From Acidimicrobiia bacterium (GTDB lineage Bacteria; Actinomycetota; Acidimicrobiia; Spongiisociales; ZC4RG35), in assembly GCA_017577575.1 (NCBI GenBank), contig PKRG01000010.1, positions 27,568 to 91,567 of the forward strand: a stretch of DNA of 64,000 bases, written 5' to 3'. Below are positions 25,303 to 33,327 of the stretch, in pieces; position 1 is the stretch's first letter; every line of letters starts with the position of its first letter. The notes beneath the pieces are model-generated. The model saw nothing but the letters and a program-made list of their open reading frames with translations. It searched no databases and was not told where the DNA came from. The translations under genes were made by a program, and so were the position numbers.

Positions 25303-25316
25303 TGCAGGCGCTTGCA
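25303..25316. promoter_or_regulatory. LacI-type operator TGCAGGCGCTTGCA
   Basis: A palindrome with one mismatch, flanked by further pairing T/A bases (25302-25317), 108 bases upstream of the system 2 binding-protein start. It lies between that gene and the 3' end of the reductase at 25364. Confidence 0.65.
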
Positions 25317-25363
25317 AACGATGTTCGCACACGGACCGAAGCGCCGTCAAGCGGACCGGGGTT

Positions 25364-26395
25364 TCAAGCGCGGGCGAGATCCTCGGCGAGCAGCAACGAG
25401 ATGTTGTCGGGGCGAGCCTCGATCTCGCCGGCTTCGATGCGCCTCGCCACCTCCACCGTGCGGGCGTTGGCCGGGGCCTCGAGGCCCAGCCGCTTTGCCT
25501 CGCGGGCGACCAGGCCGTTGATCTCGTGGACTTCGGACCGCCGTCCCTTCAGCCAATCCTGCAGCACCGTGGTCCTGGTGGAGGGAGTGGAGAACTTCTC
25601 GAGGACGATGTCGAGGAGCTGGGCGGCGTACTCGGCGGGGGGCAGCGAGACCTCGGTGAGCCCGAAGATGGGCACCGGCCGGTTCCCGAGGGCGATGGCC
25701 GTCTCGATCGCCTCCGCCCCGTTCCGATCCATGAACTCTCGCATTCCCGGCACCTCCACGGCCTCCGCCAGCGGGAGGTTCAGGATCGCCGAGGGCACGA
25801 GCTCGGCGGCGTTGGCGACCAGCTTCATCCACTTCGAGGAGCGGATGTCGTCCGACACCTCGACCGTCCCGGCGTGGGACAGCACCTCTGTCACCTCGGC
25901 CTCCCGGCCGGCGGCGTCGGGATGGATGGCGCCCACCGTGAACCACGAAGCCGACGGCGGCGTCTCCCGCACCACGGTGCCCGGGTCGAACATGTTCGAG
26001 GCCATCTCGATCACGGCGCCGATCGTCCGCTCGGGCCCGACGGCGGCGGCGATGTCGTCGATCGACATGCCGTTCTGGAGGCCGACGACGAGGCCATCGT
26101 CGGCCAGCACCGACTTGATGAGCTCGCAGCCCCAGCGGGTGTCGTAGGCCTTCAACACCACGAACACGAGGTCGAACTTCTCCCGGAGAGTCGCCACCTC
26201 ACACAGGTGAATGGCCCGGACGGGAGTCACGACCGTCTCTTCGGGCATCACCACCCGGATGCCGTCGGCCCGCATCGCCTCCACGTGGGCCGGCCACTGC
26301 TCGATGAAGAGGACGTCCAGCCCCGCCCTCGCCAGGTCGGCCCCAATCCCTGCGCCGTTGGCTCCGGTTCCCAGCACCGCGATCTTCTTTCCCAC
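25364..26395 (-). CDS. PanE/ApbA-type ketopantoate reductase-like oxidoreductase (copy A)
   Basis: A 343-residue NADPH-dependent 2-oxoacid reductase of the PanE fold. The Rossmann motif GTGANGAGIGA is at about 9-19, LQNGM near 105, the catalytic-lysine helix SSKWMKLVANAAELVPSAI near 186 and RTTVLQDWLKGRRSEVHEINGLV near 287. The last segment matches the conserved PanE C-terminus. The GTG start follows CGAGGAGGCACA. It is the paralogue of the adjacent divergent gene, with the same length and dense identity. The presence of two copies beside transport operons suggests a catabolic 2-oxo or hydroxy acid rather than pantothenate synthesis; that is inference. Confidence 0.85.
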   Translation of the reverse strand: MGKKIAVLGTGANGAGIGADLARAGLDVLFIEQWPAHVEAMRADGIRVVMPEETVVTPVRAIHLCEVATLREKFDLVFVVLKAYDTRWGCELIKSVLADDGLVVGLQNGMSIDDIAAAVGPERTIGAVIEMASNMFDPGTVVRETPPSASWFTVGAIHPDAAGREAEVTEVLSHAGTVEVSDDIRSSKWMKLVANAAELVPSAILNLPLAEAVEVPGMREFMDRNGAEAIETAIALGNRPVPIFGLTEVSLPPAEYAAQLLDIVLEKFSTPSTRTTVLQDWLKGRRSEVHEINGLVAREAKRLGLEAPANARTVEVARRIEAGEIEARPDNISLLLAEDLARA

Positions 26396-26526
26396 TGTGC
26401 CTCCTCGAGTCGTCCCACGGGGTGTTCAGTGACGCTATACACAACACCCACACGGCGGCAACGTATCCGCCGGTTGTCGAGTGCCGCTGGAACCAGCGGC
26501 CGTGCGTCCTGGAGCGAGGAGGAGAA

Positions 26527-27558
26527 GTGGGCGAACCGAAGATCGCGGTGCTGGGTGCCGGGGCGAATGGGGCATCGGTGGGGGCGGATCTCACCGCCGC
26601 CGGGCTCGACGTCACGCTGATCGAGCAGTGGCCCGAGCACGTCGAGGCGATGCGCCGTGACGGGATCCGCATCGAGATGCCCGACCGCACCCTCGTGCAG
26701 GAGGTCCGCGTCCTCCACCTGTGCGAGGTGGCGACTCTCCGCCAGAGGTTCGACGTGGTCCTGATGCTGATGAAGGCCTACGACTCGCGATGGGCCGCCC
26801 ACCTCATCGAGCCCTACCTGCAGCCGGACGGCTTGCTCGTGGGGGTGCAGAACGGCATGACCGCCGAGACGATCGCCGAGGTCGTGGGACCGCACCGGAC
26901 CCTCGGCTGTGTCATCGAGATCTCGTCGATGATGTGGGAGCCGGGGATCGTCGAGCGCAACTCGCCGCCCGACCGCTCCTGGTTCGCCGTCGGCAGCTTC
27001 CACGACAGCACCCGGGGACGGGAAGAGGAGGTGGCCTCACTCCTCCGCCACTCCGGGGCGGTCGAGATCACCGACGAGATCCTCGCCGCCAAGTGGATGA
27101 AGCTCGTCAGCAACTCGGGGACCCTCGTCACCACCGCAATACTCGGCCTGCCGATGCTGGAGGCGGCGGCCATCCCCGAGATGCGCCGGCTGATGATCCG
27201 CTCCAGCGACGAGGCGCTTCGGGTCGGCCAGGCCGCCGGGTTCCCGGTGCTGCCGATCTTCGGGCTGACCCCCGAGCAGATGTCCGCCGCCCCCTGCCTC
27301 GCCGAGTTCCTCCTGGACACGCTCCTCGAGGGATTCGTGCTCCCCGAGACCAAGACCACCGTCCTCCAGGACTGGATGAAGGGTCGCCGCTCGGAGGTCG
27401 ACGACATCAACGGCAACGTCGTCCGGCTCGGGGCCGCCCACGGCATCCCCACGCCGGTCAACCGCGCCGTGGTGGAAGTCGCCCATCGCATCGAGGCGGG
27501 GGAACTGAGCCCCCGCCCCGACAACCTCGAGATCCTCCTGGCGGCCGTCGATGGCTGA
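26527..27558 (+). CDS. PanE/ApbA-type ketopantoate reductase-like oxidoreductase (copy B)
   Basis: A 343-residue paralogue of copy A. It shares KIAVLG.GANGA, the IEQWP.HVEAMR block, HLCEVATLR, QNGM, KWMKLV and TTVLQDW.KGRRSEV.DINGNV. A GTG start at 26527 follows CGAGGAGGAGAA and gives exactly the same length as copy A; an earlier in-frame ATG at 26422 adds a non-conserved leader. The two genes start 131 bases apart on opposite strands. No strong LacI-type palindrome is seen between them. The reaction is family-level only: NAD(P)H-dependent reduction of a branched 2-oxo acid, or the reverse. Confidence 0.85.
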   Translation: MGEPKIAVLGAGANGASVGADLTAAGLDVTLIEQWPEHVEAMRRDGIRIEMPDRTLVQEVRVLHLCEVATLRQRFDVVLMLMKAYDSRWAAHLIEPYLQPDGLLVGVQNGMTAETIAEVVGPHRTLGCVIEISSMMWEPGIVERNSPPDRSWFAVGSFHDSTRGREEEVASLLRHSGAVEITDEILAAKWMKLVSNSGTLVTTAILGLPMLEAAAIPEMRRLMIRSSDEALRVGQAAGFPVLPIFGLTPEQMSAAPCLAEFLLDTLLEGFVLPETKTTVLQDWMKGRRSEVDDINGNVVRLGAAHGIPTPVNRAVVEVAHRIEAGELSPRPDNLEILLAAVDG

Positions 27559-27563
27559 CGGCG

Positions 27564-28262
27564 CTACTTGAGCAGCGAGCCGCCGTCGACGACCAGGTTC
27601 ACGGCGTTCACGCCCTGGTTCTCGAGCAGGAACGACACCGCGTGCACCACGTCGGCGGTGGTGACCAGCCGTCCGGTGGGGGTGCGCGCCCGGATGCCCT
27701 CGAGCACTTCGGCCGGCTTCGCCTCCCAGTAGGGGGTGTCGCCCACGATCGCCGGGTGGATGGCGTTGAACCGGATCGGGGCCAGCTCCAGCGCCAGCGT
27801 GTGGATGAGCGTCGAGATGCCGCCGTTGACCGTGCTCACCATCGTGGATCCGGGATACGGCCGGTCCTTGGCGAGCCCACCGAACAACACGACGGCGGCG
27901 TCCTCGGTGAAGCGGTCACACAGGGCGTGGATCACCTCGGGATAGCCGACGAGCTTGAGCGTCGCCAGGTTCACGGCCCGGTCGACGGAGTAGTCGCGGA
28001 TGGTGTTCTCGTCGCGCTCGATGGCGGCGATCACCAGGTACTGGACCGGGCCGATGCTCGCCAGGGCCGGGGCGATCTCTGCCGGACGGCTGATGTCGAC
28101 GGCGATGCCCTTGGTGTTGCCTCCGATCTCCTCGGCCGTCGCCTCCGCCCTCTGCTGGTCGCGGCTCGTCACGTAGACCTCACGTCCCTGGGCGGCGTAG
28201 TGGGCGGCCACCGCCTTGCCCAGCCCGGAAGACCCACCGATCACCACCACACTTCCGCTCAT
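27564..28262 (-). CDS. SDR-fold protein lacking the catalytic triad
   Basis: A 232-residue short-chain dehydrogenase fold. The nucleotide-binding motif GGSSGLGKAV (9-18) and the C-terminal VNLVVDGGSLL are intact. At the active site, V142 and N146 stand where Tyr and Lys (YxxxK) are expected (MVSTVNGGIST), and glycine stands at the catalytic serine (VLFGGLA). The protein may bind NAD(P) without classical SDR catalysis, or use another mechanism. It is convergent with PanE copy B (five-base gap) and is preceded by a perfect LacI-type operator and a LacI gene. Its function is unknown. Confidence 0.8.
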   Translation of the reverse strand: MSGSVVVIGGSSGLGKAVAAHYAAQGREVYVTSRDQQRAEATAEEIGGNTKGIAVDISRPAEIAPALASIGPVQYLVIAAIERDENTIRDYSVDRAVNLATLKLVGYPEVIHALCDRFTEDAAVVLFGGLAKDRPYPGSTMVSTVNGGISTLIHTLALELAPIRFNAIHPAIVGDTPYWEAKPAEVLEGIRARTPTGRLVTTADVVHAVSFLLENQGVNAVNLVVDGGSLLK

Positions 28263-28296
28263 TGCGCCTCCTCTGTTTCGGTCCTGCCGCTCGTGT

Positions 28297-28306
28297 CAAA
28301 CGTTTG
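28297..28306. promoter_or_regulatory. LacI-type operator CAAACGTTTG
   Basis: A perfect palindrome identical in core to the one at 7529, 35 bases upstream of the SDR-like gene and just beyond the 3' end of a LacI gene on the same strand. The adjacent regulator is the obvious candidate ligand. Confidence 0.75.
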
Positions 28307-28341
28307 CAGGCGAGCGTGCGCGAGAGACTACCAAGACGGGC

Positions 28342-29346
28342 TCAGATGGGCCGCGTGGAGTCCCTCACCACCAGAGAGGGCTGCAGGCAGATGTTCTCCG
28401 GCTCTTCCCCGGCGAGGATCTCGATCACCAGCTCCCCGGCGGCGAGGCCGATCTCCCGGCTCGGGTAGTAGATCGTGGTCAAGGCCGGGGTGACGACGTC
28501 CATCAGCGGCAGGTCGTTGTAGCCGATCAACGACACGTCCTCGGGGACGCGGAGGCCGGCGTCGCGCAGGGCGGCGAGGGCCCCCATCGCCATCAGGTCG
28601 TTGTGGGCGAAGATCGCCGTGGGGGGCTGCTCCTCTCCCAGCTCCAGCAACGCCTCGGTGAGACGGCGTCCCTCGGCGATGGTGGGCACGGCGGCCACCT
28701 CGGCCACCTCGATCTCGGTCATGCCCAGCTGCTCGCAGGCGGCGGAGAACGCCTCGGCGCGGTGGGAGAAATTGGCCACGTCGAGCGGGCCTCGCAACTG
28801 GGCGACCCGGCGGTGACCGAGCTCGTGGAGATGCTCCGCCGCCAGCGTCGCCCCGGCGGCGTCGTCGTGGACGACCTGGGGCAGGTCGCTTCCCGGCAGC
28901 GGGCGGGCGGCCACCACGACCGGAGCGATCCGGGCGGCGTCCTCGAGGATCTGGCGGTCGCCGGCCCGGGTGGCGAGAGAGATGACCGCGTCGACCCGCC
29001 GGGACAACATGTGGTCGAGGATCCGGGCGAAGCGCTCGTGCTCGTCTTGGGTCTCGGCGATCACCGGCATGATCTCACCCACCTCGAGCGAGGCGGTGAT
29101 GCCGTGGATGATCGGGGTGACGAAGGGGTTGCCGAGATCGGCGGCGATGACGCCGATGGTGGCGGTGCGCCCGCTCTGGAGGCCGCGGGCGATCATGTGC
29201 GGCCTGTAGCCGAGCCGTCGGGCCGCTTCCTCGACCGCCTTGCGGGTCTCGGGGTTGACGAGTTGAGCCCGATTCGGGTTGAGAGCGCGCGACACCGTGG
29301 AGGGGTGGACGCCCACCTCCCGGGCGACGTCGTCGAGCGTCGGCAT
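28342..29346 (-). CDS. LacI-family transcriptional regulator (1)
   Basis: A 334-residue regulator. The N-terminal helix-turn-helix TLDDVAREVGVHPSTVSRALN (3-23) and hinge RLGYRPHMIARGLQSGRTATIGVI (about 44-67) precede a periplasmic-binding-like sensor domain (IFAHNDLMAMGALAAL; DVSLIGYNDLPLMDVVTPALTTI). The hinge normally inserts into a central CpG, as found in the palindromes of this window. The ATG at 29346 is taken, but a GTG at 29352 is better placed relative to GGAGG. A matching operator at 29424 suggests autoregulation. The effector is unknown. Confidence 0.92.
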   Translation of the reverse strand: MPTLDDVAREVGVHPSTVSRALNPNRAQLVNPETRKAVEEAARRLGYRPHMIARGLQSGRTATIGVIAADLGNPFVTPIIHGITASLEVGEIMPVIAETQDEHERFARILDHMLSRRVDAVISLATRAGDRQILEDAARIAPVVVAARPLPGSDLPQVVHDDAAGATLAAEHLHELGHRRVAQLRGPLDVANFSHRAEAFSAACEQLGMTEIEVAEVAAVPTIAEGRRLTEALLELGEEQPPTAIFAHNDLMAMGALAALRDAGLRVPEDVSLIGYNDLPLMDVVTPALTTIYYPSREIGLAAGELVIEILAGEEPENICLQPSLVVRDSTRPI

Positions 29347-29423
29347 GCTCACGTTGACTGGACCTCCTCCGGCCGTGGTGGCCGGCATTGTTCCACACGG
29401 CGTCTGCCCGTGTCGTGGTTTCG

Positions 29424-29435
29424 GCAAACGCTTGT
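29424..29435. promoter_or_regulatory. LacI-type operator GCAAACGCTTGT
   Basis: AA-ACGC-TT core, 78 bases upstream of LacI regulator 1 and inside the interval that separates it from the Rid-family gene. Probably an autoregulatory site. Confidence 0.65.
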
Positions 29436-29465
29436 AGAGGTGAGCTCGGCAGACGCCCGCGGGGA

Positions 29466-29867
29466 TCAGTCGACGACGGCGATCGCCTCGATCTCGACGA
29501 GGAGCCCCTCGACGGCGAGCGAGGCGATGCCGACCAGGGTGGAGGCGGGTGGCACCTCCAGTTGTAGGACCTCGGCCCGGGCCCGTCCCAGCTCGGCGGC
29601 ATGGGCGTGGGCGTCGCCCACGACGTACGTGTTCAGCTTGACGATGTCGGCCGGCGAGGCACCGTGCGCCTCGAGCACCGCCCGCAGGTTGCGGAGGGCC
29701 TGGCAGGCCTGGGTGTAGACGTCGTCGCCCACGATGTTGCTGTCCTCGTCGAAGGCGACCTGGCCGGCGACGAACAGGAGCTTTCCGCCCTCGACGACGA
29801 CCACGTGGCTGTAGGCGTCGTTGTTGGGACGGTGGACCGTCTCGGGATTGGAGAACGTCTTGGACAT
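29466..29867 (-). CDS. RidA/YjgF-family protein (second copy) lacking the deaminase arginine
   Basis: A 133-residue Rid protein: KLLFVAGQVAFD (29-40), YTQACQALRNLRAVLEAHGASPADIVKLNTYV (51-82) and GLLVEIEAIAVVD at the end. The expected Arg105 site falls in PPASTLVG (106-113) and is Ser/Thr, so canonical enamine deaminase activity is not expected. The gene follows the aldehyde dehydrogenase by ten bases on the same strand, in a unit HIBADH-type reductase, aldehyde dehydrogenase, Rid. Such Rid proteins often accompany catabolic operons with reactive intermediates. Confidence 0.85.
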   Translation of the reverse strand: MSKTFSNPETVHRPNNDAYSHVVVVEGGKLLFVAGQVAFDEDSNIVGDDVYTQACQALRNLRAVLEAHGASPADIVKLNTYVVGDAHAHAAELGRARAEVLQLEVPPASTLVGIASLAVEGLLVEIEAIAVVD

Positions 29868-29877
29868 GCCGCTTCTC

Positions 29878-31344
29878 CTACCAGGACGCGGCGATGTACT
29901 TGATCTCGAGGAACTCCTTCATGCCCTCGTGACCGCCTTCACGGCCGATCCCGGACTGCTTGACACCACCGAACGGGGCGGCGGGGTCCGAGATCAGGCC
30001 GCGGTTGATCCCCACCATTCCCGACTCCAGGGCCTCGGCCACCCGCAGCCCGCGGCTGAGGTCGCCCGTGTACAGGTAGGCGGCGAGACCGTGGATGGTG
30101 TCGTTGGCCATCGCCACCGCCTCCTCCTCGGAGCCGAAGGTGACGATGGGCGCCACCGGCCCGAAGATCTCCCGGCCGAGCACCTCCGCATCGGCCGGCA
30201 CCCCGGCCAGCACGGTCGGCTCGAAGAAGAACCCGGGACGGTCGGGCGCCTTGCCGCCGGCGAGCACGTCACCGCCGGCGCCGGTGGCGAGCTCCACCGA
30301 CTCGGCCATGTCCTCTTGGGCGCTCTCGTTGATCAGCGGGCCCAGGTCCACGCCGGGGTCCATGCCCGGCCCGACCTTCACCGCCCGCATGCGGGCGGCG
30401 AACTTCTCCGCGAACGAGTCGGCCACCGCCTCGTGGACGAGGAACCGGTTGGCGGCGATGCAGGACTGGCCGCCGTTGCGCATCTTGGCGACCATCGCCC
30501 CGTCCACGGCGGCGTCGATGTCGGCGTCCTCGAACACCAGGAACGGGGCGTTGCCGCCGAGCTCCATCGAGGTGGAGATGATCCGCTTCGACGCCTGTTC
30601 GAGCAGGGTACGCCCCACCTCGGTGGATCCGGTGAACGAGAGCTTGCGCACCCGCGGGTCGTCGAGCATCGCCGGAACCACCTCCGAGGACCGCCGGGAC
30701 GGCACGACGTTGACCACTCCGGCAGGCACCCCGGCCTCCTCCATGAGCGCGGCGATCGCCAGCGCCGTCAGCGGGGTGTCCGACGCCGGCTTGAGGATCA
30801 CCGTGCACCCGGCCGCCAGGGCCGGCCCGATCTTGCGGGTGGCCATGGCCGCCGGGAAGTTCCACGGGGTGATCAGCACCGAGATCCCGATCGGCTGGCC
30901 GATGGCGATGATCCGCTTGTCCCCTGCCGGGGCCAGTGTGATCGAGCCGTCGTTGCGAACCGCCTCCTCGGAGAACCAGCGGTAGAACTCGGCGGCGTAG
31001 GCGATCTCCGCCTTCGACTCGGCGAAGGTCTTGCCCATCTCGAGCACGATCAGCGAGGCGAGCTCGTCGGAGCGCTCGATCATCATCTCGAACGCCCGCC
31101 GCAGGATCTCGCCCCGCTGGCGAGGTGGAGTCGAAGCCCATGCTTCGGAAGCTGCCTCCGCCGCGTCGACGGCGGCGATCACGTCATCCCTCGAGGCGCT
31201 GGGGACCGACGCCACCGGCTCGCCCGTGGACGGATCGAGCACGTCGATCTCGGCGCCGTCCGAGGCCTCGCGCCACTCGCCACCGATCAGAAGGCGATCG
31301 TGGCCTTCCTTCTTCATCCGTTCGAGGAGGGGGTTGTCGCTCAT
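29878..31344 (-). CDS. Aldehyde dehydrogenase, succinate-semialdehyde dehydrogenase type
   Basis: A 488-residue NAD(P)+-dependent dehydrogenase that oxidises an aldehyde to a carboxylate. Cofactor-binding TPWNFPAAM (159-167) and K185 are present, the general base is E261 in MELGGNAPF and the catalytic cysteine C295 is in NGGQSCIAANR. These motifs and the length fit the GabD/SSADH group. The neighbouring HIBADH-type reductase (two-base gap) suggests both act on a semialdehyde/hydroxy acid pair. The ATG at 31344 is fixed by that spacing. Alternatives such as glutarate- or sulfolactaldehyde dehydrogenase cannot be excluded. Confidence 0.92.
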   Translation of the reverse strand: MSDNPLLERMKKEGHDRLLIGGEWREASDGAEIDVLDPSTGEPVASVPSASRDDVIAAVDAAEAASEAWASTPPRQRGEILRRAFEMMIERSDELASLIVLEMGKTFAESKAEIAYAAEFYRWFSEEAVRNDGSITLAPAGDKRIIAIGQPIGISVLITPWNFPAAMATRKIGPALAAGCTVILKPASDTPLTALAIAALMEEAGVPAGVVNVVPSRRSSEVVPAMLDDPRVRKLSFTGSTEVGRTLLEQASKRIISTSMELGGNAPFLVFEDADIDAAVDGAMVAKMRNGGQSCIAANRFLVHEAVADSFAEKFAARMRAVKVGPGMDPGVDLGPLINESAQEDMAESVELATGAGGDVLAGGKAPDRPGFFFEPTVLAGVPADAEVLGREIFGPVAPIVTFGSEEEAVAMANDTIHGLAAYLYTGDLSRGLRVAEALESGMVGINRGLISDPAAPFGGVKQSGIGREGGHEGMKEFLEIKYIAASW

Positions 31345-31346
31345 GC

Positions 31347-32282
31347 TCAGCTCAATCCGTCGGAGACTTCTCGGTTCTCGGGCTCGATCTTACGGCCCGC
31401 TCCCTCGGCGAGACGCGAGAGCAGCGCCGCGAAGTCCAGGTCTCCGTAGCCCTGGCCGATGCCGTCGATCACGATCTGATGGACGAGAGCCGTGGTCGGG
31501 AGGGGGACGTTGAGCTCCCGGCCGGCGGCGAGGCCCAACTCCAGGTCCTTGCGGAGGAGGTGCCAGGTGAACGTGGGCGGCTCGTACTCGAGGTTCACGT
31601 AGGCCGGGGTCTTGTACCGCGTGAACGTGGAGCCCATGACGCTGTCGTTGAGGAACTCGAGGAAGTCGTAGCGGGACACGCCGGCGGCCTCGGCGAGGAG
31701 CGTGATCTCGGCCATCGACTGGGCGACCACGCCCAGCATGAGGTTGTGGCAGATCTTGACCAGACGGGCCTCGTCGCCGGGGCCCACGTAGGTGGCGCGG
31801 CGGCCGAACAGCTCGATGTAGGGGCGGGCAGTCTCCCAGGCGTCCTTCGGGCCGGACACCACCGCGGTCAGCTTGCCGGACTTGACCACCTTGGGGTTGC
31901 CGGAGACCGGCGCCGCCAGCACGGAGGTGCCCACTTCCGCCGCCCGCCGGGTCAGCTCCTGGGAGGTGGTGGGGTCGATCGTGGTCGAGTCGACGAGGAT
32001 CGAGGGCCGGACGTCGCCGGCGAGCACGCCGTTCTCCCCGAACGTCACCTCGAGGACGTCTTCGGGGCCGGCGACCATCGTGAACACGATGTCACGTCCG
32101 GCGAGGTCGGCCGGAGAGTCGACGACCGTGGCTCCCTTCTCGGCGAGAGGCTCGGCCTTGGAGCGGGTCCGGTTCCACACCCACAGGTCGACTCCAGCGT
32201 CCAGGAGCCGGCTGGCCAGCGCGAAGCCCATGCGGCCGGTTCCGATCCATCCCACCTCGTGCGGGAACTTCTCGTCGGTCAT
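31347..32282 (-). CDS. NAD(P)-dependent beta-hydroxyacid dehydrogenase (HIBADH family), second copy
   Basis: A 311-residue reductase: Rossmann motif GTGRMG (14-19), NRTRSK (37-42), substrate motif AAPVSGNPKV (123-132) and catalytic lysine K176 in LVKICHN with N180. The start is set at the ATG at 32282 because GAGG lies five bases upstream and the next in-frame start only adds a charged leader. It leads the unit with the aldehyde dehydrogenase and Rid gene, and is divergent from an EamA transporter across a LacI-type operator. The substrate could be a semialdehyde such as succinic, malonic or tartronic. Confidence 0.9.
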   Translation of the reverse strand: MTDEKFPHEVGWIGTGRMGFALASRLLDAGVDLWVWNRTRSKAEPLAEKGATVVDSPADLAGRDIVFTMVAGPEDVLEVTFGENGVLAGDVRPSILVDSTTIDPTTSQELTRRAAEVGTSVLAAPVSGNPKVVKSGKLTAVVSGPKDAWETARPYIELFGRRATYVGPGDEARLVKICHNLMLGVVAQSMAEITLLAEAAGVSRYDFLEFLNDSVMGSTFTRYKTPAYVNLEYEPPTFTWHLLRKDLELGLAAGRELNVPLPTTALVHQIVIDGIGQGYGDLDFAALLSRLAEGAGRKIEPENREVSDGLS

Positions 32283-32339
32283 CTCGACCTCACTCCTCTC
32301 TTCTCTCGTCTCGTCGAACAACCAAGGCTGGGCCAGCCC

Positions 32340-32351
32340 GCAATCGTTTGT
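32340..32351. promoter_or_regulatory. LacI-type operator GCAATCGTTTGT
   Basis: AA-TCGT-TT core in the divergent region between the HIBADH-type unit (minus) and the EamA transporter (plus), 57 bases from one start and 60 from the other. It could control both. Confidence 0.65.
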
Positions 32352-32411
32352 AGTATCGTTCTTTTCTCGCGGGGAGACAAACGGCCAGGTTCACGAGGGA
32401 GACGGAGGGTG

Positions 32412-33290
32412 GTGAGCGGAGTCCTCTTCGCAGCGGGCGCGGGCATCGGATTCGGGGTTTTCCAGGCGGTCAACCGCCGCGCCAACCAGACGATGGACGC
32501 GTTCCGGGCGACCTTCCTCCTCCTCGTCATCGGCTCGGCGTCGCTCGCCCTGTTCTCGGCCGCCACCCGGGATCTCTCGGCGCTCTGGTCCGGCTCCCCT
32601 CGCGCCTACCTCTTCTTCGCCGGTGCCGGGATCGTGCACTTCTTCCTCGGCTGGACCTTCCTGAGCCTCAGCCAGCAGCAGGTCGGCGCGGCGACGACCG
32701 GCGCCGTCTTGGGATCCACTCCGCTGATCGGCTCGCTCCTGGCGGCCATCGTCCTCGCCGAGCCGCTGCGACCGCTGACCGCCGTCGGCATCCTGTTGGC
32801 GGCCGTCGGCGTCACCCTCCTGTCTCTGCGCCGCACTGCGTCCACGCAGCGGAAGGTGCCGTGGTTCGCCCTCGGCGCCGCCGCCTCGTGGGGGTCCAGC
32901 CCGCTGTTCATCCGCTGGGGCTTGGCGGATCTCGACGATCCGATCGTGGGCGTCACGTTCGGGTTGCTCGCCGCCACGGCCGTCTACGCCGTCGCCCTGG
33001 CCTTGTGGCGACGGCGGCGTCCCGCCGAGCCGATCTCACGCGAGGGCCTGGCGTGGGTGACCGCCGCCGGCGTCCTGGTCGCCGCCTGCATCGCCCTCCA
33101 GTGGATCGCCTTCGACCGCACCGCCGTGGCCGTGGCGATCACGGTGATGCAGCTGTCGGCTCCGACAGTGGTCACCGTCGCCCCGCTGATCGTGAAGTCC
33201 GACACCGAGCGGCCGACTCCCTCGGTGATCCTGGGTATGGCGGCCGTCCTCTGCGGCTCCGTCGTGGTGGTTCTCGCCGGCACCGGGTGA
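32412..33290 (+). CDS. EamA/DMT-family transporter
   Basis: A 292-residue membrane protein with about ten hydrophobic segments in two EamA repeats; the second begins around VPWFALGAAASWGSSPLFIRWGL. The repeat ends LGSTPLIGSLLAAIVLAEPLRPLTAVGILLAAVGVTLLSL and LSAPTVVTVAPLIV...GMAAVLCGSVVVVLAG are typical. DMT carriers export or import metabolites; direction and solute are unknown. Two GTG codons in a row (32409 and 32412) follow GGAGG; the second is given. It is followed after 37 bases by LacI regulator 2. Confidence 0.85.
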   Translation: MSGVLFAAGAGIGFGVFQAVNRRANQTMDAFRATFLLLVIGSASLALFSAATRDLSALWSGSPRAYLFFAGAGIVHFFLGWTFLSLSQQQVGAATTGAVLGSTPLIGSLLAAIVLAEPLRPLTAVGILLAAVGVTLLSLRRTASTQRKVPWFALGAAASWGSSPLFIRWGLADLDDPIVGVTFGLLAATAVYAVALALWRRRRPAEPISREGLAWVTAAGVLVAACIALQWIAFDRTAVAVAITVMQLSAPTVVTVAPLIVKSDTERPTPSVILGMAAVLCGSVVVVLAGTG

Positions 33291-33327
33291 CGACGACCCC
33301 GTCCCCGGGCCGCGGAGCATCTATTTT

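Noticed and set aside
31125..32411. Possible N-terminal extension of the EamA transporter.
   Set aside because: The extra 430 residues are antisense to the HIBADH-type gene and carry no membrane or domain pattern; a GTG with a ribosome-binding site exists at 32412.
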